Shown here in pieces: positions 30,989 through 44,949 of a stretch of 64,000 bases of DNA (the stretch's first letter is position 1; every line of letters begins with the position of its first letter). This DNA is from Chrysoperla carnea (lineage: Eukaryota > Arthropoda > Insecta > Neuroptera > Chrysopidae): assembly GCF_905475395.1 (NCBI RefSeq), contig NC_058340.1, positions 66,256,181 through 66,320,180 of the forward strand. Direction: 5' to 3'. The notes beneath the pieces are model-generated. The model did not search any database. It saw only the letters and a list, made by a program, of their open reading frames with translations, and was not told where the DNA came from. The position numbers and the translations under genes were made by a program.

Positions 30989-33900
30989 ATCTGGGATTTG
31001 TTTACTAGGATTCCCTAGAAAAGATTGTACCTTGTAACTCAATATTCACTTTTATGCTAAGCCTTCTTTTGAAGTTAATCAAGGTAAATATGACTTATGA
31101 CTTGAGTTCGTTGTTCAACAACGATGATCTTTATTTAAATGAAAATTTTATTATTCATAACTTATAGAAATCATAGATAGCACTGTAATGGCGGTTGAAG
31201 AAGGTGTAAACACAAATTAAATGAAGAAAAAATAATTCAAATTATATTATATGTTCCATTTAATTCACATTTTGAGATTTTATCTATAGCAGCTTCTTTA
31301 AATACACGGAGTAGTACAAAAAGCAACTAGCGAAGAACGTTGAACAATTACTGCTAGAGAGTTCATATTATCCTATTCTTTAACTAGAGATTTCTAAAAC
31401 TTAAGCTAGATCAACTTTAACTACAGTATGCAATTACATATAGACTTGAAAGATGGAGGGATCAATCTATAAACGATAAAAATAATAAACAAAATTTGTT
31501 AAGCGGGCTAAATATACGTAGTTACTTAGGATACTAATTAGAAACACTGTAATCAGAATCTCAGAATGACACACACACGTGAAAAAAAAAGAAAATATGA
31601 AATGGCATAAATTTTTATTTCAATAACTATGTCTCAACTCGAAGTCAACAAGAATTCATCCTTATATTTTTTCCTAACTGTTTGATTGAATGGCTTTATA
31701 CTTCCAGGCTGCTAGTTGAACGGTGCTCTTTAGTAAGAAGACTAGGCTATTGAACGGCTAATTAAGCTAGTTGGCTGAGACATATATATCTTTTTCAGTA
31801 TCTGATTACAGTATCTTTAATTAAATATTAGCCCAGAGACATACTTTGATCAATAATTTATTTATAATCCCCTTTGTATTTTTTTTCATTCACTGCCACT
31901 TTTTTTAGAAATACAAGAAACTTATATTTTCCATCCTTATCATTATTTTCAGGTTAGAATTTAATCCATCGCTACGAAGGAGAAAAATGAAAAGGAGACT
32001 TCGAAGAAAAATACTAACATTCTAGTGCTTAAACAAAAATATTTTAGAAAACAATTTTATGCCGTTATTTACGAACATTTTTCATGTTTCATTAGGTTTC
32101 TTTCAAAATTGATTATCAATTTAGATCATCAATTAAATTGATGATCAATTTATTCTATTCAACACAAGACCGAATCTTTATGTTTCTTTGAGATATCTGA
32201 CCACATCCAATTCTGAAATTAATTTCTCAGATCGTACGCTCCCCTTGTTAGTTTTTTATTGTTGTAATCGTTTTATGAAATTTAAATTTAAACGATTAAA
32301 GTCTAAATTTCTATAATTAAGTCTGAGAAATAAGGGACTCAATCATATAATACCTAAAACTTCCTACTTGCCCAACGGAGACTAGACCCATAGGGTGATT
32401 TAGAACAAACACCACGTCAAATTGTTATAACGGGTGTTCTAAAATTAACGGAAGAAGTAAATTTGATTAATAACAAGTTTTAATTAAAAATTGTAAATTT
32501 TTTTTATTGATTCATAAAGTATGCAGCATAGAATGAAATAGCATATCGGGTAAAAATTTCCCTCTACCATTCTGCTTACATGTGATGAATTTTCGAGAAA
32601 GCTCTCAATTTTCTCTCTCAATTGTTGGATGGTCTTAGGTTTGTGGACATAAACCTCAGAAATCCAACAATGTTAAATCCTATAATTTGAGCGATTAACG
32701 CCCTAAAATCGTGTTTAGTGGGGATGTATTTTTTATAGACAGTCCCTTTCAAAAAAATCGATTGTACAAGGTCGTAAGGCTACTCATCATGCTAGGTAGT
32801 AAAATTGAATTGAAAAAGAACAAAGAACACACATGTATCGTTCATTAACAACAAAAAAACTTTTAATTTATTTTTATATGTGAATTAAAGAAAAATAGTG
32901 TATGTAATTTAAGAATTTACAATTTATAATTTCGTCGTTTAAATAATTAACTATGTCGTTTAGTTTGTAACTATTATTAAAAATATAATCAATTTTTCGT
33001 TTTCTATTCTTTTTTTTATTTTTTGTTTATGACTGCACGTGTGTAAATGATATAAATATAAATGATATAATATTATGGAAATTTTTTTGAATGATGAAAA
33101 TATAATATTCTTGTGTTTAAAAATCTGTTTATGTAATTTTTATATTGAAATTTTATTCAAATCCGGACATTTTTTTTTTGTATATAATTATGTGTTCAAA
33201 TATTTTTATTGGATTTATTTTTAAAAAAGTTTCAGCGTTTTTAATTCATGTTCTAGATTTATTTATTGGGAGAAAAATTCCTCGAAATCACTCCTTAAAA
33301 TAATTTGTACCTTGTCATTGGGACTTTGTATTATGACCAACATAATTTAACAACTTTTTCCTCAACATAAATTCCCAGAATTCTCTGTCACGCAGATCGG
33401 TTTAATAAGCTTGAAATTAAAGTATCTTGACAACAGCCTCTCAATTTGTCATTCTGTAAAGACTGTCAAATACTACCTCCGGCTGTAGATTAATATGAAT
33501 TGAAAGCGATTTGAATTAGTTCCTAGTGATATTTCGAATAATTCACAATTTTTGAAATTTATAATTATTTTAATTTTAATATATATATAAAAAAAAAAAA
33601 AAAAAAAAAAACAAATATCACTAGTCTCAAATATAAATATTATTTATGTTTAATAATTTAGTAATATATTCAATGCCTTTCATAGTTTTGTCAAAATTAT
33701 ACACAGAGCGTTTCTGTTGTTGATGGTGGAAGGAAGAAAAGTCTTAAAGTTTATTTTTATGCTCACTCTTGATGCTGAGTTTTTTCGTCAAATTAGGTCA
33801 CGGGGTCAGTTTAGGCCGTGCTTAGCACCGTCAGATTGTAGGATCTTGACAAGTATATTATTGGTTGCTTGATGTTGGACATAACTCTATTTATTTCAGC

Positions 33901-34919
33901 TAGGTGGAATCCTAATTTGACGCTCTAAGCCAGCGTTTGAGGCTACATTTTTAATGCTCATGCAAACTTAGAATTTGTAGGATAATTTTGCGCAAGCATT
34001 TTAAGTCACTTCGATTGATTGTACAAACTTAGAATGAACAAGTTAAACAGAACGTGTCTAGCATAGACTTGCAAACTGGTACAAGCTGTGGTTTGTTTTT
34101 TTGGAGATTTTAGCTTCTCTCACCATCTTAATCTTTTCGTTAGGTATTGCGAATGACAAAAGGGTCAACTTATTTTCTTCATTAATCATCATAAGGGAGT
34201 AGGTTTTTCTTTTCATTAACGTGTTTCACATGTTTCATATTATAACACATTTTCCGTGGGGAAAAGCAAAAAGCCGCTAATCAAGTATGTTTGTCCAGTT
34301 TGCATGAGCGTGTGTAGCCACTCTTAATTGAATTTTAATAAATTTTCTTCCTTTCATTTTATTTGAAAACGCTGTATAATTCTTATGATTCGGAAAATAT
34401 TTTAAATTATAATGGACGTAATTATATAGAAATTATAAAGAAAATTTTGTAAATAAATATTTGTCTTTTTATTTTGTTGATTTAGATTCGTTAATTCTTG
34501 ATTATATTATACATAAATACGATAGAATTAATTTCTTGACTTTTTTTTTTAATTGCTAAAATTGATAAAATACGAAGAAAAAAAGATGAAATTCTCGAAT
34601 AAAAAAATGCGTTTTGAAAAAATAAAAATAAAATATATATATATTTAAGTTTTTATTTGTATTTCGAGTAGCATTTAATTGAATGAAAACCTAATCCAAA
34701 ACTTTCCATGAAATTTTTATTACAGATATATCAGAATATTGAGTAAGTATGTACTTTTTGAATTAGAATATTTTTATTGGTCTTAGAAAATTTGATTTAC
34801 ATAGCCATTTCTTGCAATAAATTACATTTTACATTCTCAAGCATGTACCTACATTATTTTTACTCTGTAGAAGTAACGTAAAAGTTACTGAGCTTTTGAA
34901 TAAAATCGCTTCGGAGAAC
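30989..34919. other. Gene-poor AT-rich stretch, first part
   Basis: No host gene is supported. It holds a decayed transposase piece (32.43-32.80 kb), a 23-base hairpin at 32,124-32,146 (GATCATCAATT arms) and a long A run near 33,592-33,611. Open frames here are short and without protein-like composition. Confidence 0.6.
32430..32800 (-). mobile_element. Decayed DNA-transposase fragment (IS630/Tc1-mariner-like), minus strand
   Basis: Minus-strand frames, with stops and shifts, read SPDLTTLYN-RFF-KGTVYKK, then KHDFRALIAQI, then HKPKTIQQLREKIE. This order recalls the last third of IS630/mariner-type transposases, where SPDL-P-DFFLWG-K-VY is followed by an IQ-LR-RI helix. The phrase GGGTGTTCTAAAATTAACGG at 32,433 may be the element's end. 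Only this C-terminal part is visible and it is dead. Confidence 0.55.
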
Positions 34920-34929
34920 TAGGAACTCA

Positions 34930-35320
34930 CATTGTTGAAAAAGGTAGGTTAAAATTGAACACATATTTGAAAAGTGTGACCCAAAATAAGTAGGATTACA
35001 TACTTAATCAAATTTAGACATAACTTGGATGTGGTAGAGCCAAAATTACATTTTTGGATTTTGGTGACGTCATTTGGTACAAAAATTCGCAATTTTGATA
35101 ACACAGGCAAATCCTATACGATTTGAATATAATTTTTTTTGAAACTCACTAGTTTTTGGTCAAATTTTTCATTTTTTATGTTAGTTTTATGCTTCTATCG
35201 CCTTTGCGCTAAATGTCGAGACTAGGAACCCACATTATTGAAATCTATTAACGGTAGGTTAAAATTGACCACAAATTCCAAAAGTGGGATCCAAATTCAG
35301 TAAGATGACCCAAGTACTTA
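34930..35320. repeat. Diverged single copy of the 315-bp satellite-like unit
   Basis: The order AGGTAGGTTAAAATTGA, GTGTGACCCAAA, TAGGATTACATACTT, GATGTGGTAGAGCCAAAATT, GGTGACGTCATT, TTTTGATAACACAGGCAAAT, TTTTGAAACTCACTAG matches the array at 1.0-1.8 kb in the same strand sense. The start of a second unit follows. Confidence 0.75.
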
Positions 35321-38300
35321 CCTCTGTTCGTTTTAAATGCGTCTAGATTTTAAAAGTTTGTAGGAAATCAGGTATTAAAATAAAATCAGGAAAATCTCTT
35401 TTTTTAATGTAATCTTTATTTGGAATGTTAAAAAATGAAAAAAAAATTACAAGAAGTATTAACACTTTGTTTCTTTAACACTTTTTTTTATTACTAATTG
35501 AAGAATACATGTCTTCTAATTTCATTTTTTTTATATAATTAAACTTAAAAACTATATAATTATGATATTATATTATTATAATTTATTTTTTTCGTTCTGA
35601 TAGTGGAGCATTTCTAAATACGATAACGTTATATTACAATCATTTTTTTGAAAAAATTTATTTAAACAATTTTTTTTTCATTATGTTTTGTTTTTTTTTT
35701 TTTTTGTAAACTTGAAAAACAGCTTAGCAAGAAAAATTTATATATTGAAAAATTGAAATAAATAATAATAATAATAAATATTTTTAGTGAAGAAAAAAAA
35801 ATTTCTTATACAATAATTTTTCACTAAAATTTTTCATTTTTCATGATAATAAAATTCTATAAACTAGTTATTGTATCCGTAGAAAAAGAAGAACATAAAA
35901 AATAATTTCATTATTAGGTAACTTTCGTTTTTTTTTTTAGTTTTTTAACTCTATTTTCAATTTATATTTCATTCTACGTTCTTTGTTTTTACGTGTTAAA
36001 ATATGTAGTAATTATGATGATTTTTTTTAGGAAAATTATTATACAATAGGCGATACGCACGTCTCTCGCGGTCAAATGATCCAACTAATAGAATGTCCAT
36101 TATGTATTCAACATTAAATATCGAAATCAATTTTTTTTGCAATTATATTGAGTTTATTTCTTGTGTAATTTGTCATCAGGAGGCATTCAGTTATTATGTA
36201 ACCAAAATTTCGATAATTTTAGACGAAAACTTTAGTTGTAATAAAAATATCTCCGAACAAAAGATAAACTGAGTATGAACTCATTTTCTGCCTTTCTCAT
36301 TCTAATAAGGACAAGCCATGGATCTGTATATAACTGGAAAGAGGATGCATATGGCGTAAAATAAATTTCAGTATTCGTAAGCATTCTCAGCGCCATAGAA
36401 TGAGTGGTTGGAAACTAAATGAAACCATTGTAAGAAGTATAAATAAACATTTGTTTATGAAATCGATTTCATATGAAGTATAAAGTTAAACATACGCTTG
36501 CGCCGTTTCATTTTTTTAGTTCTATCCACTCATTTGGAGGCACTAGTTTATACTTTCAATTTGATCAATTTAAATAGATGGAATCCTCTACTCAGTTATA
36601 TGGAAATCGGTGGGCCAGCTAAAAAGAACCGATAAAAAAAAATCAATGTACAGTGACTACTGTTTGCTAAACGAGTGGAACGTACTGATCAGTACGTATT
36701 CGTTCCAGTATTGCGTACTCTCGAGAGTAGGCAATGCTGGAATACCTCCCATCGTGTATTATTTAGATTAAAGGATAGTAGAATTTAGTTTACGCTAACA
36801 ATTTTTAAATAATATGATTGAATTTAAATGTAACCCATCCTAGTAGTTCAATTAATGATCACGTTGACGTTGCTGTGCAATCTTAAAGCATTTCGCCTAT
36901 AAACAACTGGTATACTATTTACAAGAATTAGTTTTCTCTTTATACAAACATTCTCATTCATTTTTTTTTTTTTTTGTAAATAAATATCAAAAAATTTTTC
37001 TTAGATGAAAAATTCACAGTATTCTTTTTTATATACTTAAATGTCAATCAAACGAATTATATAATAGCTTACCAGTTGTAAATTATGCTTGAGGGGATTA
37101 TGTACAACATCACTTAAAAATTTGGAAATTTAGCCAAAAAATAACTTCGGCAAAACATTATATGAAAGTTCAACAAATAACTGTATGGCACAGAAATTGT
37201 AGACTAGAGAGCATACCATGTAGATAATAAAATTTTTGAGAAGTAGCTTTAATTTGTGATAAAAGAGCGCAAATCATGGGACTGAAATAACAACAAGGCT
37301 AAATAAAGAATCATGTATATGGTGTTAAAAACATTAAAAGATAAATGCAATAAAGAAAGTTATATTCTCAAAATAAAACAGTTTGGCTGCTATTGGGGTG
37401 CTAAAAAGGTTCTTTTTGATGGGCAAACTCAAAAACTTGAACCATGGAGGTTAGAGAGTTGAACTGTCAAAATTATTTCATTAGGTTATGTAAGAGCTAA
37501 GAGTAAACTATAATTTTCACAATCATTCAAATGAACTAATTGCCTTAGTCAGCCAATTTAAGATGTCTTTTTTAAGGGTAACTTTCCTTCGTTTGTAAGT
37601 TTTGCTAATCCTATGTTTAGGAAATTTGACTCAATGTCTGAGAACTTTTTTACACAGCGCTAATTGTCAAGAATATATAAAAATTGGGACTAATTTTGTT
37701 TATAAATTCTCTAAAAATCTAAAATCATATGTTTTTTAAAATCAAATCCAATTCCGTATTTCAAAGTGATGCCATCCCCGTAAATAAATAATTATACAAA
37801 TCTTGGCCATATTTACATTCAGACTAGAAATCTGAATGTGATATTAGGTCCAATTTTGTGTCATAAATAACAAATTGGAATAATTTAAATATGAGAAAGA
37901 AAGCATATATAAATATATTCGCTCACTAAAGTCTAAAATGTTCTAAGTTTTATTGTTTAGCAAACTTTATTGGTTTGAGTTTTTTTTCTTCTCTCGTATT
38001 TTTTTTCTTATAAAAACGAAGCAGCTTTGGTGATTAATTAAAAAGTATTTGGAAGAATTATTTTTACTGTTTAAAAAACGTTTTAAACTGTTTTTTTAGA
38101 CTGTAAGTTAAATTTTTTTTAGATTAAGGTAATTAAGTATGTGTGTTTAAAAATGGTGTATGTATAATTATTAAATATCTTCGTACAAAACAAGTATTTA
38201 GAATGAAATACTCTAAACGGAAGTATTCTTTGTATCTCTCTGAGCTAAAAGAAGCTAACAAGCTAAATTACAAATATTGTATTTCAGGCATTAATAAATT

Positions 38301-39678
38301 ATTTGCTAGATTAAAAACTATACCAATATATTAGAAAAATACTATGGTCTTTACAATTATTTTTTCTCAAAGATTTTTTTTATTTTTTTGAAGTAAATCT
38401 AATAATCAAATATATAATTATTAAATACGATAATTGATCTTTTGTGTGTGTTTATGTGTGTTTTTTTTTTACAAACTAGAGACAAGATGGCGCACATATC
38501 GTTGAAATTTGTTTTAAGTCAAAAATTCAATCTGTAATTAAGTCGTTTATTCCTACAAAACGATTTCGTAGAGAGATTCTCTCACTCCTCACAAAATTTT
38601 TTTTTTTTGAAACTCAAAATGTAAAGCAAAAAAATCATTTTATTAACAGCTGTGACAGTTTTTCTCAGAAAACTCGAAAGGCTTCGTTATATTTCGATTA
38701 TCTCCGTAGATACAGTGTGTTTTCAATGACAGTTGATAAATAAAATGTGACAACTAATCATTAACTAATAAGTAAATTTAAAATACTATTCTTTCTTATG
38801 GATTAATCTATTTTCATACGTATACCCTAAAAACTTTTGTAAACAACTTGACATTTCGTTCTTGGCGCTTGGCGTAATAGCGTGAGATCTTCTTTCATCA
38901 CAAGAGTGAGTGTGATATGAAAGACTACCAGCCTGGAGGGTTATGGATAATTTAGTCTTCAAATTTTAGCAATCTAAGGGTTCAGAAGTATTGCAATTAA
39001 ACGAATAAAAAACTTTCTTTTACAAACCGACGACTCAATTAATATTGTACTCAGCACAGTTTAACGCCACATATGTTATCGATCTACACTATCTGTACTT
39101 CCTACATTTACAATACAACTTGAAAAAGTTGTTAGCAAAGCAAATTGTGACTATTAGAGATATGTTCAAGGGTTTCGAGGATAATTAATTCTCCGTATCC
39201 GATAAACCTCAATACACCTTTCAAATTCTATCTACATTAATAGACACGATTTGATAAGGTGCATCCCCTAGGTTATTGAGTTTTATCGGGAGAACTAACT
39301 GGCTCACATCATAAAGCTGCCTTCTTAAAATACAAGCATTCATACATTTGAGTTTCATAGGAAATTAGCTTTAATTAAGGTATTCATTTATTCTGTTAGT
39401 TCCAAACTACTAATAAACGACTTAATTCTAGATAATTACTTTCAAAAAAGTTATGACATGTGCCCATCCACAAAATGTTACATTTTTTTTTTGCGGATTT
39501 AAATTGTTTATTTACATATTTTTATTATTTTGTGTATGTAATTTTTTTCTTTTAAATTAACTTTATTTAGAATAAGATGATCACTTTTCACATTGGAATA
39601 AAATGTTTATTTTTGTTTTTGTTCAAAATTTTGTAGGAGTAAACACTTTTTGTTTTAAATATGATAAATGATGGAACG
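35321..39678. other. Gene-poor AT-rich stretch, middle part
   Basis: Long T runs and no supported gene. The only structure of note is the palindrome pair at 36,680-36,745. A 63-residue frame at 38,143 has no family resemblance. Confidence 0.6.
36680..36745. repeat. Two adjacent palindromes
   Basis: The first is a perfect 18-bp palindrome (36,680-36,697, centre TGATCA). It lies within a larger GGAACG...CGTTCC pairing. The second (about 36,700-36,745, centre CTCTCGAGAG) pairs with 21 of 25 bases per arm and has no loop. Both are GC-richer than their surroundings. Confidence 0.7.
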
Positions 39679-39686
39679 GCTGTAAG

Positions 39687-39991
39687 CATGAAGAATGTAG
39701 AACAGGAGAAAGATCGCTATGTACTAAAGCATTAGCGTACCTGTCCCTAAAAATTTGTAGAATTTATAGTTCATTTTCAGCCACCAGTCGCGCTGTCAAC
39801 AAGAAGTTGTATCTGTGAAGTTAGCTGTTGTTGTTAGCATAATGTACAAATTGATATATCATTTGAAATTAGCGCACAACAGACCGCTTTTATTGATACT
39901 ACATATTGATCGCAGCGCCTCACTTATTTTATACATATTTTGGGGACAATATTTTCTATAGCGATCGTTCTCCTGTTCTACATTCTTCATG
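39687..39991. mobile_element. hAT-like MITE, copy 2 (305 bp)
   Basis: The ends CATGAAGAATGTAGAACAGG and its mirror run into GAGAACGATCGCTA (one mismatch on the left), a terminal inverted repeat of about 34 bp. GCTGTAAG flanks both sides as an exact 8-bp target duplication. The inner CAGCCACCAGTCGCGCTGTC and GAAATTAGCGCACAACAGAC blocks match the 446-bp copy at 14,792 in the opposite orientation. Confidence 0.9.
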
Positions 39992-39999
39992 GCTGTAAG

Positions 40000-42900
40000 T
40001 GTGAATTTATTTTACACGATTGTGTGTATGTATTGTGTGTATTTTATGAAAATAACAACGTGTTATTGATAAATTAATGAACACAATTAATTGTTTGTTT
40101 TCTTTAAAAATTAATTTATATCAGTACAATATTTGAAACAACAGAAAATGAACTTTGTATAGGTTATGTTCCAATCAAATCAATATATTTCAAAATGGCG
40201 TCTAATATCTTGTTGATCTATACTAATTAAGATATATTGGCTGTCAGGAAATGACGTATATATTGAAATATTTGAAACATAACCTTAAAATAGGAACAGA
40301 ATAACACGTGTTATGTAACATTTATTGTTTCTTCTTAATAACTTTTCAATAATTTTTTTTACGTCAATTTTTTTTTTATAAAACTAAGTGTACAATGCCT
40401 GTGTTTTTTTTTTAATTTTGAACAGGTATCTATGTTTTTTTCTTTTAATACTTAATTCTAAAAATTATGTACTTATAACTATTCAATAATCACTATTTTT
40501 TTGTTAACATTTAAACGGTAGCGACAGTATAAAACATGTTTTTAGCGAAACAATACAGTTTTTATTTGTTTGAATATACGGTTTTTTTTTTTTTTTAAAT
40601 ATTTATATGCTTAATCTGGGCACTGTCGTTAGGAAGAAGCTAAAAAACTGCACCGTATATCTTGTGTGAATAAAATTTCATCTCACACCTTTTCATTTTT
40701 TTATATACCTATAATTTTTAATAAGAAGTCTTTGCGATCTATATTTACAATTTATTTTTTTCAATTATTAAAAATAGCATATAATTATTTTTGTCTTACA
40801 GGGATGAATTTGTTTAAAAGAGATTTTCCACTAAGATTTTCGTAACATTTAAGTACAAAAAAAAATTGTTTCTCGACTATTGCTGTTACAAAATAGTTTC
40901 CATTACAAAAAATTCCTTTAAACAAATTCAATCTGTAAAGAGTATAGGTTGGGAATGACAGAGAGGTCAGAGAAAGAGGAAGGAAGGGGGATCTTATTAT
41001 AAACATATTCACATAATACATAAATTAATTTTTTTTTTGGGTTATATTAATTTTATATTTTTGTATTTATATAAAGCACTCTATTTTATATTTATAATAT
41101 ATATATATATAATATTGAAATATAATACTTTTTTTTTTTTTAATATTGAGAACGAAAATGTTTTTTAATAGTTAGGCAATGTATCTGTCACATTATTGTT
41201 TTCCTTTTTGTTTTGGGTAGATAATTATATAAATACTAAATTTCAGAAATTACTAATGTATTTTATTTTTTTTATTTTAATAAGATAAAATAATTGTTTT
41301 TGTTTTTTTTTTTTTTGTTGTATTATGTAATATGTTTTTATTAAATATTGTATTAACATCAGTTCAAAAAAATTCTTATATAACTAGGTAATTAATATAA
41401 ATTAATATAAATATTTTGCCAAAAACGCAAAAATAAGGTGAAAATTATTATGAAATTTGTTTTGTGTTTGATTAGTTAATGCTTTTTAAACGTTTTCCCG
41501 CGATAAGATCGAATATTGTATTTCAATATTTCTGGTCCTTCGATCCGGATCTCGATAGTTTATTGTAGATCAATAACAAACATTGTTTTATAAGAGAGAA
41601 ATGATTATATTTTTAATAAAGGGCCTCTTTTATGAATTTTGTTGTTATATTTCATAGAAATATTAACCTTTATAATTTCCAATGTGTTTTTTTGGGTTCA
41701 ATTTAAATTATCCCATTTTGTTTGTGGATTATATGGAGATCAAACCAAAGAGCGCAAAAGAAATATACTTCCAAACGTTTTAAAAACATTACTTAAGAAA
41801 CTTAAACAAAGAAATTAATAAGAAAAAGAAGAAACAAAACAAAAGTTGTTTAGTTTGATTGACTAGTATACCAGTGGCTTAAAAAAGTTCTATAATATTT
41901 TTCCAATTACTTATAGATTTTAGAATTATTTGTTTTGTTAACTGATACTACTTTTTTTCATATTTACAAGAACGTTATCAGAGAAATATTAGTTAGCAGC
42001 ATCTCATTTTGCAATAAAAACTGGCTGGTTTGTTTGTTTTTAGGTTATAAATATTTAAGAGGTACCTTTTACACATACTAAAAAAAATCCTCTCCGTGTT
42101 TTTTAAGAAAACATTTTGGTTTTTAATCATTTGTCTAAAATTAAGTCATTCATCCATCGAATTTAAAGGGGTTAACTTGTGTGCGCGATGGGAAATCCAT
42201 CTGGCAGCATTCGCATAAAATACACAACTTAATTTTAAGATAAATGAGTATCGATGAGAATTTATCTTAATCGAGAAATTGTTGTTTTTTGTACTGCATA
42301 TAAATGGCAATTAGCTTTAGTTTTTTTTACTAGAATATTTGTTTTTTAGGTTAGTTTTGTATTTATATATATATTTTTATAAAAAAAAAAAGAAAAAATT
42401 AATTTTATTAATGAATTGTTTAGTTTTTTTTAATTAATAATAATTAATAATTACAAATCGTACAATATTTTTTGTGTTTAAACAAATAATTATCCATTAT
42501 CTTAATATCAGTCTTACATATTTACACGAGTAAATGCATAAAAATTAGCTGCCGTAATAATTAATTAATGCAAATGAGTTTATTAATTGTTTTTTTTGTG
42601 ATTTCTAAAAGATGTGAAAAATGATATAATATGTATATAATGAGATCCATCATTGATTCTCGAAACGAAAACAAAATCCATTCTGAATTAAAAAATTTTA
42701 GCACAAATAGGTTTCTTTTTTTAAATTTTATTTTATAATAATTATATAACCAATGAGGCACTATTTCAGTATCATACAAATTTTTTTTTTCAAGTGGATA
42801 TATAAAATTAATAATTACGCCCATCGCTTTTTGGAAAAGGTTGTATAAAAATCTAAATTTTTCTTTTTGGTCAGTATAATAATGGTCGAAATTTTTTCCT

Positions 42901-44949
42901 AAATATAAAAATAGTTTTTAGTTTCTTAAATAATTTATACAAACTTGCTTTAATGACTGAATTTTGGGGGGTAAAATTGTTTTTAGGTCGAATAAAAATT
43001 TTGTAGGAATTAGCTTCAATCATATTTTGAGTTTTAGCCCATGTGCCACACATAATTATGCCAGTTTTCAGACAAATTTGATCGTTTATAGTGTAGCGTA
43101 ATAAATGCATAAATTTAAATTGTCTACAATCCCGCAAGGTTTCCGGCTAGGTCCTAAATTGTATATAAAAAAGATATTTTTGGGATGACTCATGACTATG
43201 CACGGAAGAGATTTAAAGTCAAACGAGAATATGAAAGAAGCTACTGATTAGCAAACAAAAGTTTGACTGATTTTTGAAAAAACCAGATTTTTGTACATCC
43301 TTTTTCAATAATTAAAGAAAAAATATATATGTGCTACACATTAAAATTGGAGCACATGAATAATTTTTTACATTTGATTTTCTTTCAGAATAGACTCGAA
43401 TTTATCCAAAAATAAAAAAATTATTAATTTTAATATTTTAACGACAGAAACTTGACTGCTTTAAAAAAACTCCTAATTCCTAAAATTTTAATTAATAATA
43501 TTTCTCCTAAAATTTACAATATACAAATTTTTTATCAATTATTATTTTTTGTTTGTTAAATAATTAAATCTTATTTTTTTAATATCTACGGCTTTTAATT
43601 ATATTTATACTTTTTTTTTATAAACAATATTAATCATTTTTTATTTCTACAACTAAAATACTTTTTTTAATTGTATTTTTTTACCGATGTATCTAAACAC
43701 ATTCATAAGAAGCACTTTTAATTAATTTTTTTTTTGTTTATTTTTAAATTTTGGAATACTTTTTATAAATATATTGTAATTCTATTTATTTATTTATTTA
43801 TTTATTTATATATATGTATAATAATTATTAACATTGCTCCATGGGAACCTAGATTCTCCAGAAAGCCGCTAGAGTACTATACTGACCAGATGATTTGATT
43901 TTTATGTGTAAAAAATTATTATTTCGGATGTAAGAAAATTATTATTCCTTTATTCAAATAATTGCAAAATTAAATGAAAATCGTAAGCTAGCTAATATTT
44001 GTAAATTATTTCAAACTTAAATAATAATTTTTTTACCTCACAAGGATTCGTGGAAGGAATTCTTGTTTAATTTATTCCAAAAATAAGGAATAATTTAAAT
44101 TCTGAACACATCTTTTCAGAAACAAAAAAAAACTAAATAAAGTATAAAACTAAATTAACTTATAAATAACGCTTAAAAATTAAAAAAAAAAAAAAACTAA
44201 ATTAAAAAAAACATCATGATCTCAAGTTAAATTTTGTGTGAGGAAAAATTATGGCACAGAAAAAATACATAAATTCTGTACAAAAAAAGAAAATAATAAA
44301 AAGTAAAATAAAATAAATAAATTATAAAAAATTAATACTAAACTTTTATATTTTTCCACAATTTTGAGATCATGATTATGCTTAAAAAAAAAATTTGACT
44401 AAACTTCTAAATCGGTTCGTCTGATCGGTTTTGTACAACATGCAACTTCAATAATGTTTAAATTTCTTATTAAAGTGGCACAAAATACGTATTCATACTT
44501 GGTTTTGTTTTTATGAGTGTTTTTTTCTTCAAAATTTGAGACCATTTTGTTTTGTTACATTTTATTTTTTTAAATATTTTTATTGATTAATTTTTTTATT
44601 ATTTTGGTGAATAGGCAACGATATTAAAAATAAAGATATATTGACAAATTAATTACAATATTCTTTTAATTTATTTTTTTTAATTTAATTTTTAGCAAAA
44701 AGTTTGTTTTTGTGTTTTCACTAAACTTATTATTTCAAGTTTTTTTTATATATTTCGTATAAAATTAAAACAGCTCTTAAGAAAATTGTAATTTAAATAT
44801 ATCAATTTTTACAATAACGGATGGCACGGGTAAGGTTATGTATTAACTTCCCTTTTTTTCTTTAAGTTTCCCATTTTTTTTTTCGTTTTTTGTGCTTTGT
44901 AACATTTTTTTTAAATATATATATATATTTATATAGAAGTCTATGATAT
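40000..44949. other. Gene-poor stretch, possible long 3' untranslated region of Semaphorin-1a
   Basis: No coding sequence is supported on either strand. It has many T runs (A runs on the minus strand), a short TTTA microsatellite near 43,786-43,808 and many AATAAA hexamers in minus orientation. How far the Semaphorin-1a transcript runs into it cannot be read from sequence alone. Confidence 0.5.

Noticed and set aside
33592-33611. A run as the poly-A tail of a retroposed gene
   Set aside because: The sequence before it has no coding or SINE features and no flanking duplication was found.
36680-36745. microRNA precursor
   Set aside because: Both structures lack a terminal loop and are near-perfect palindromes, unlike a typical precursor hairpin.
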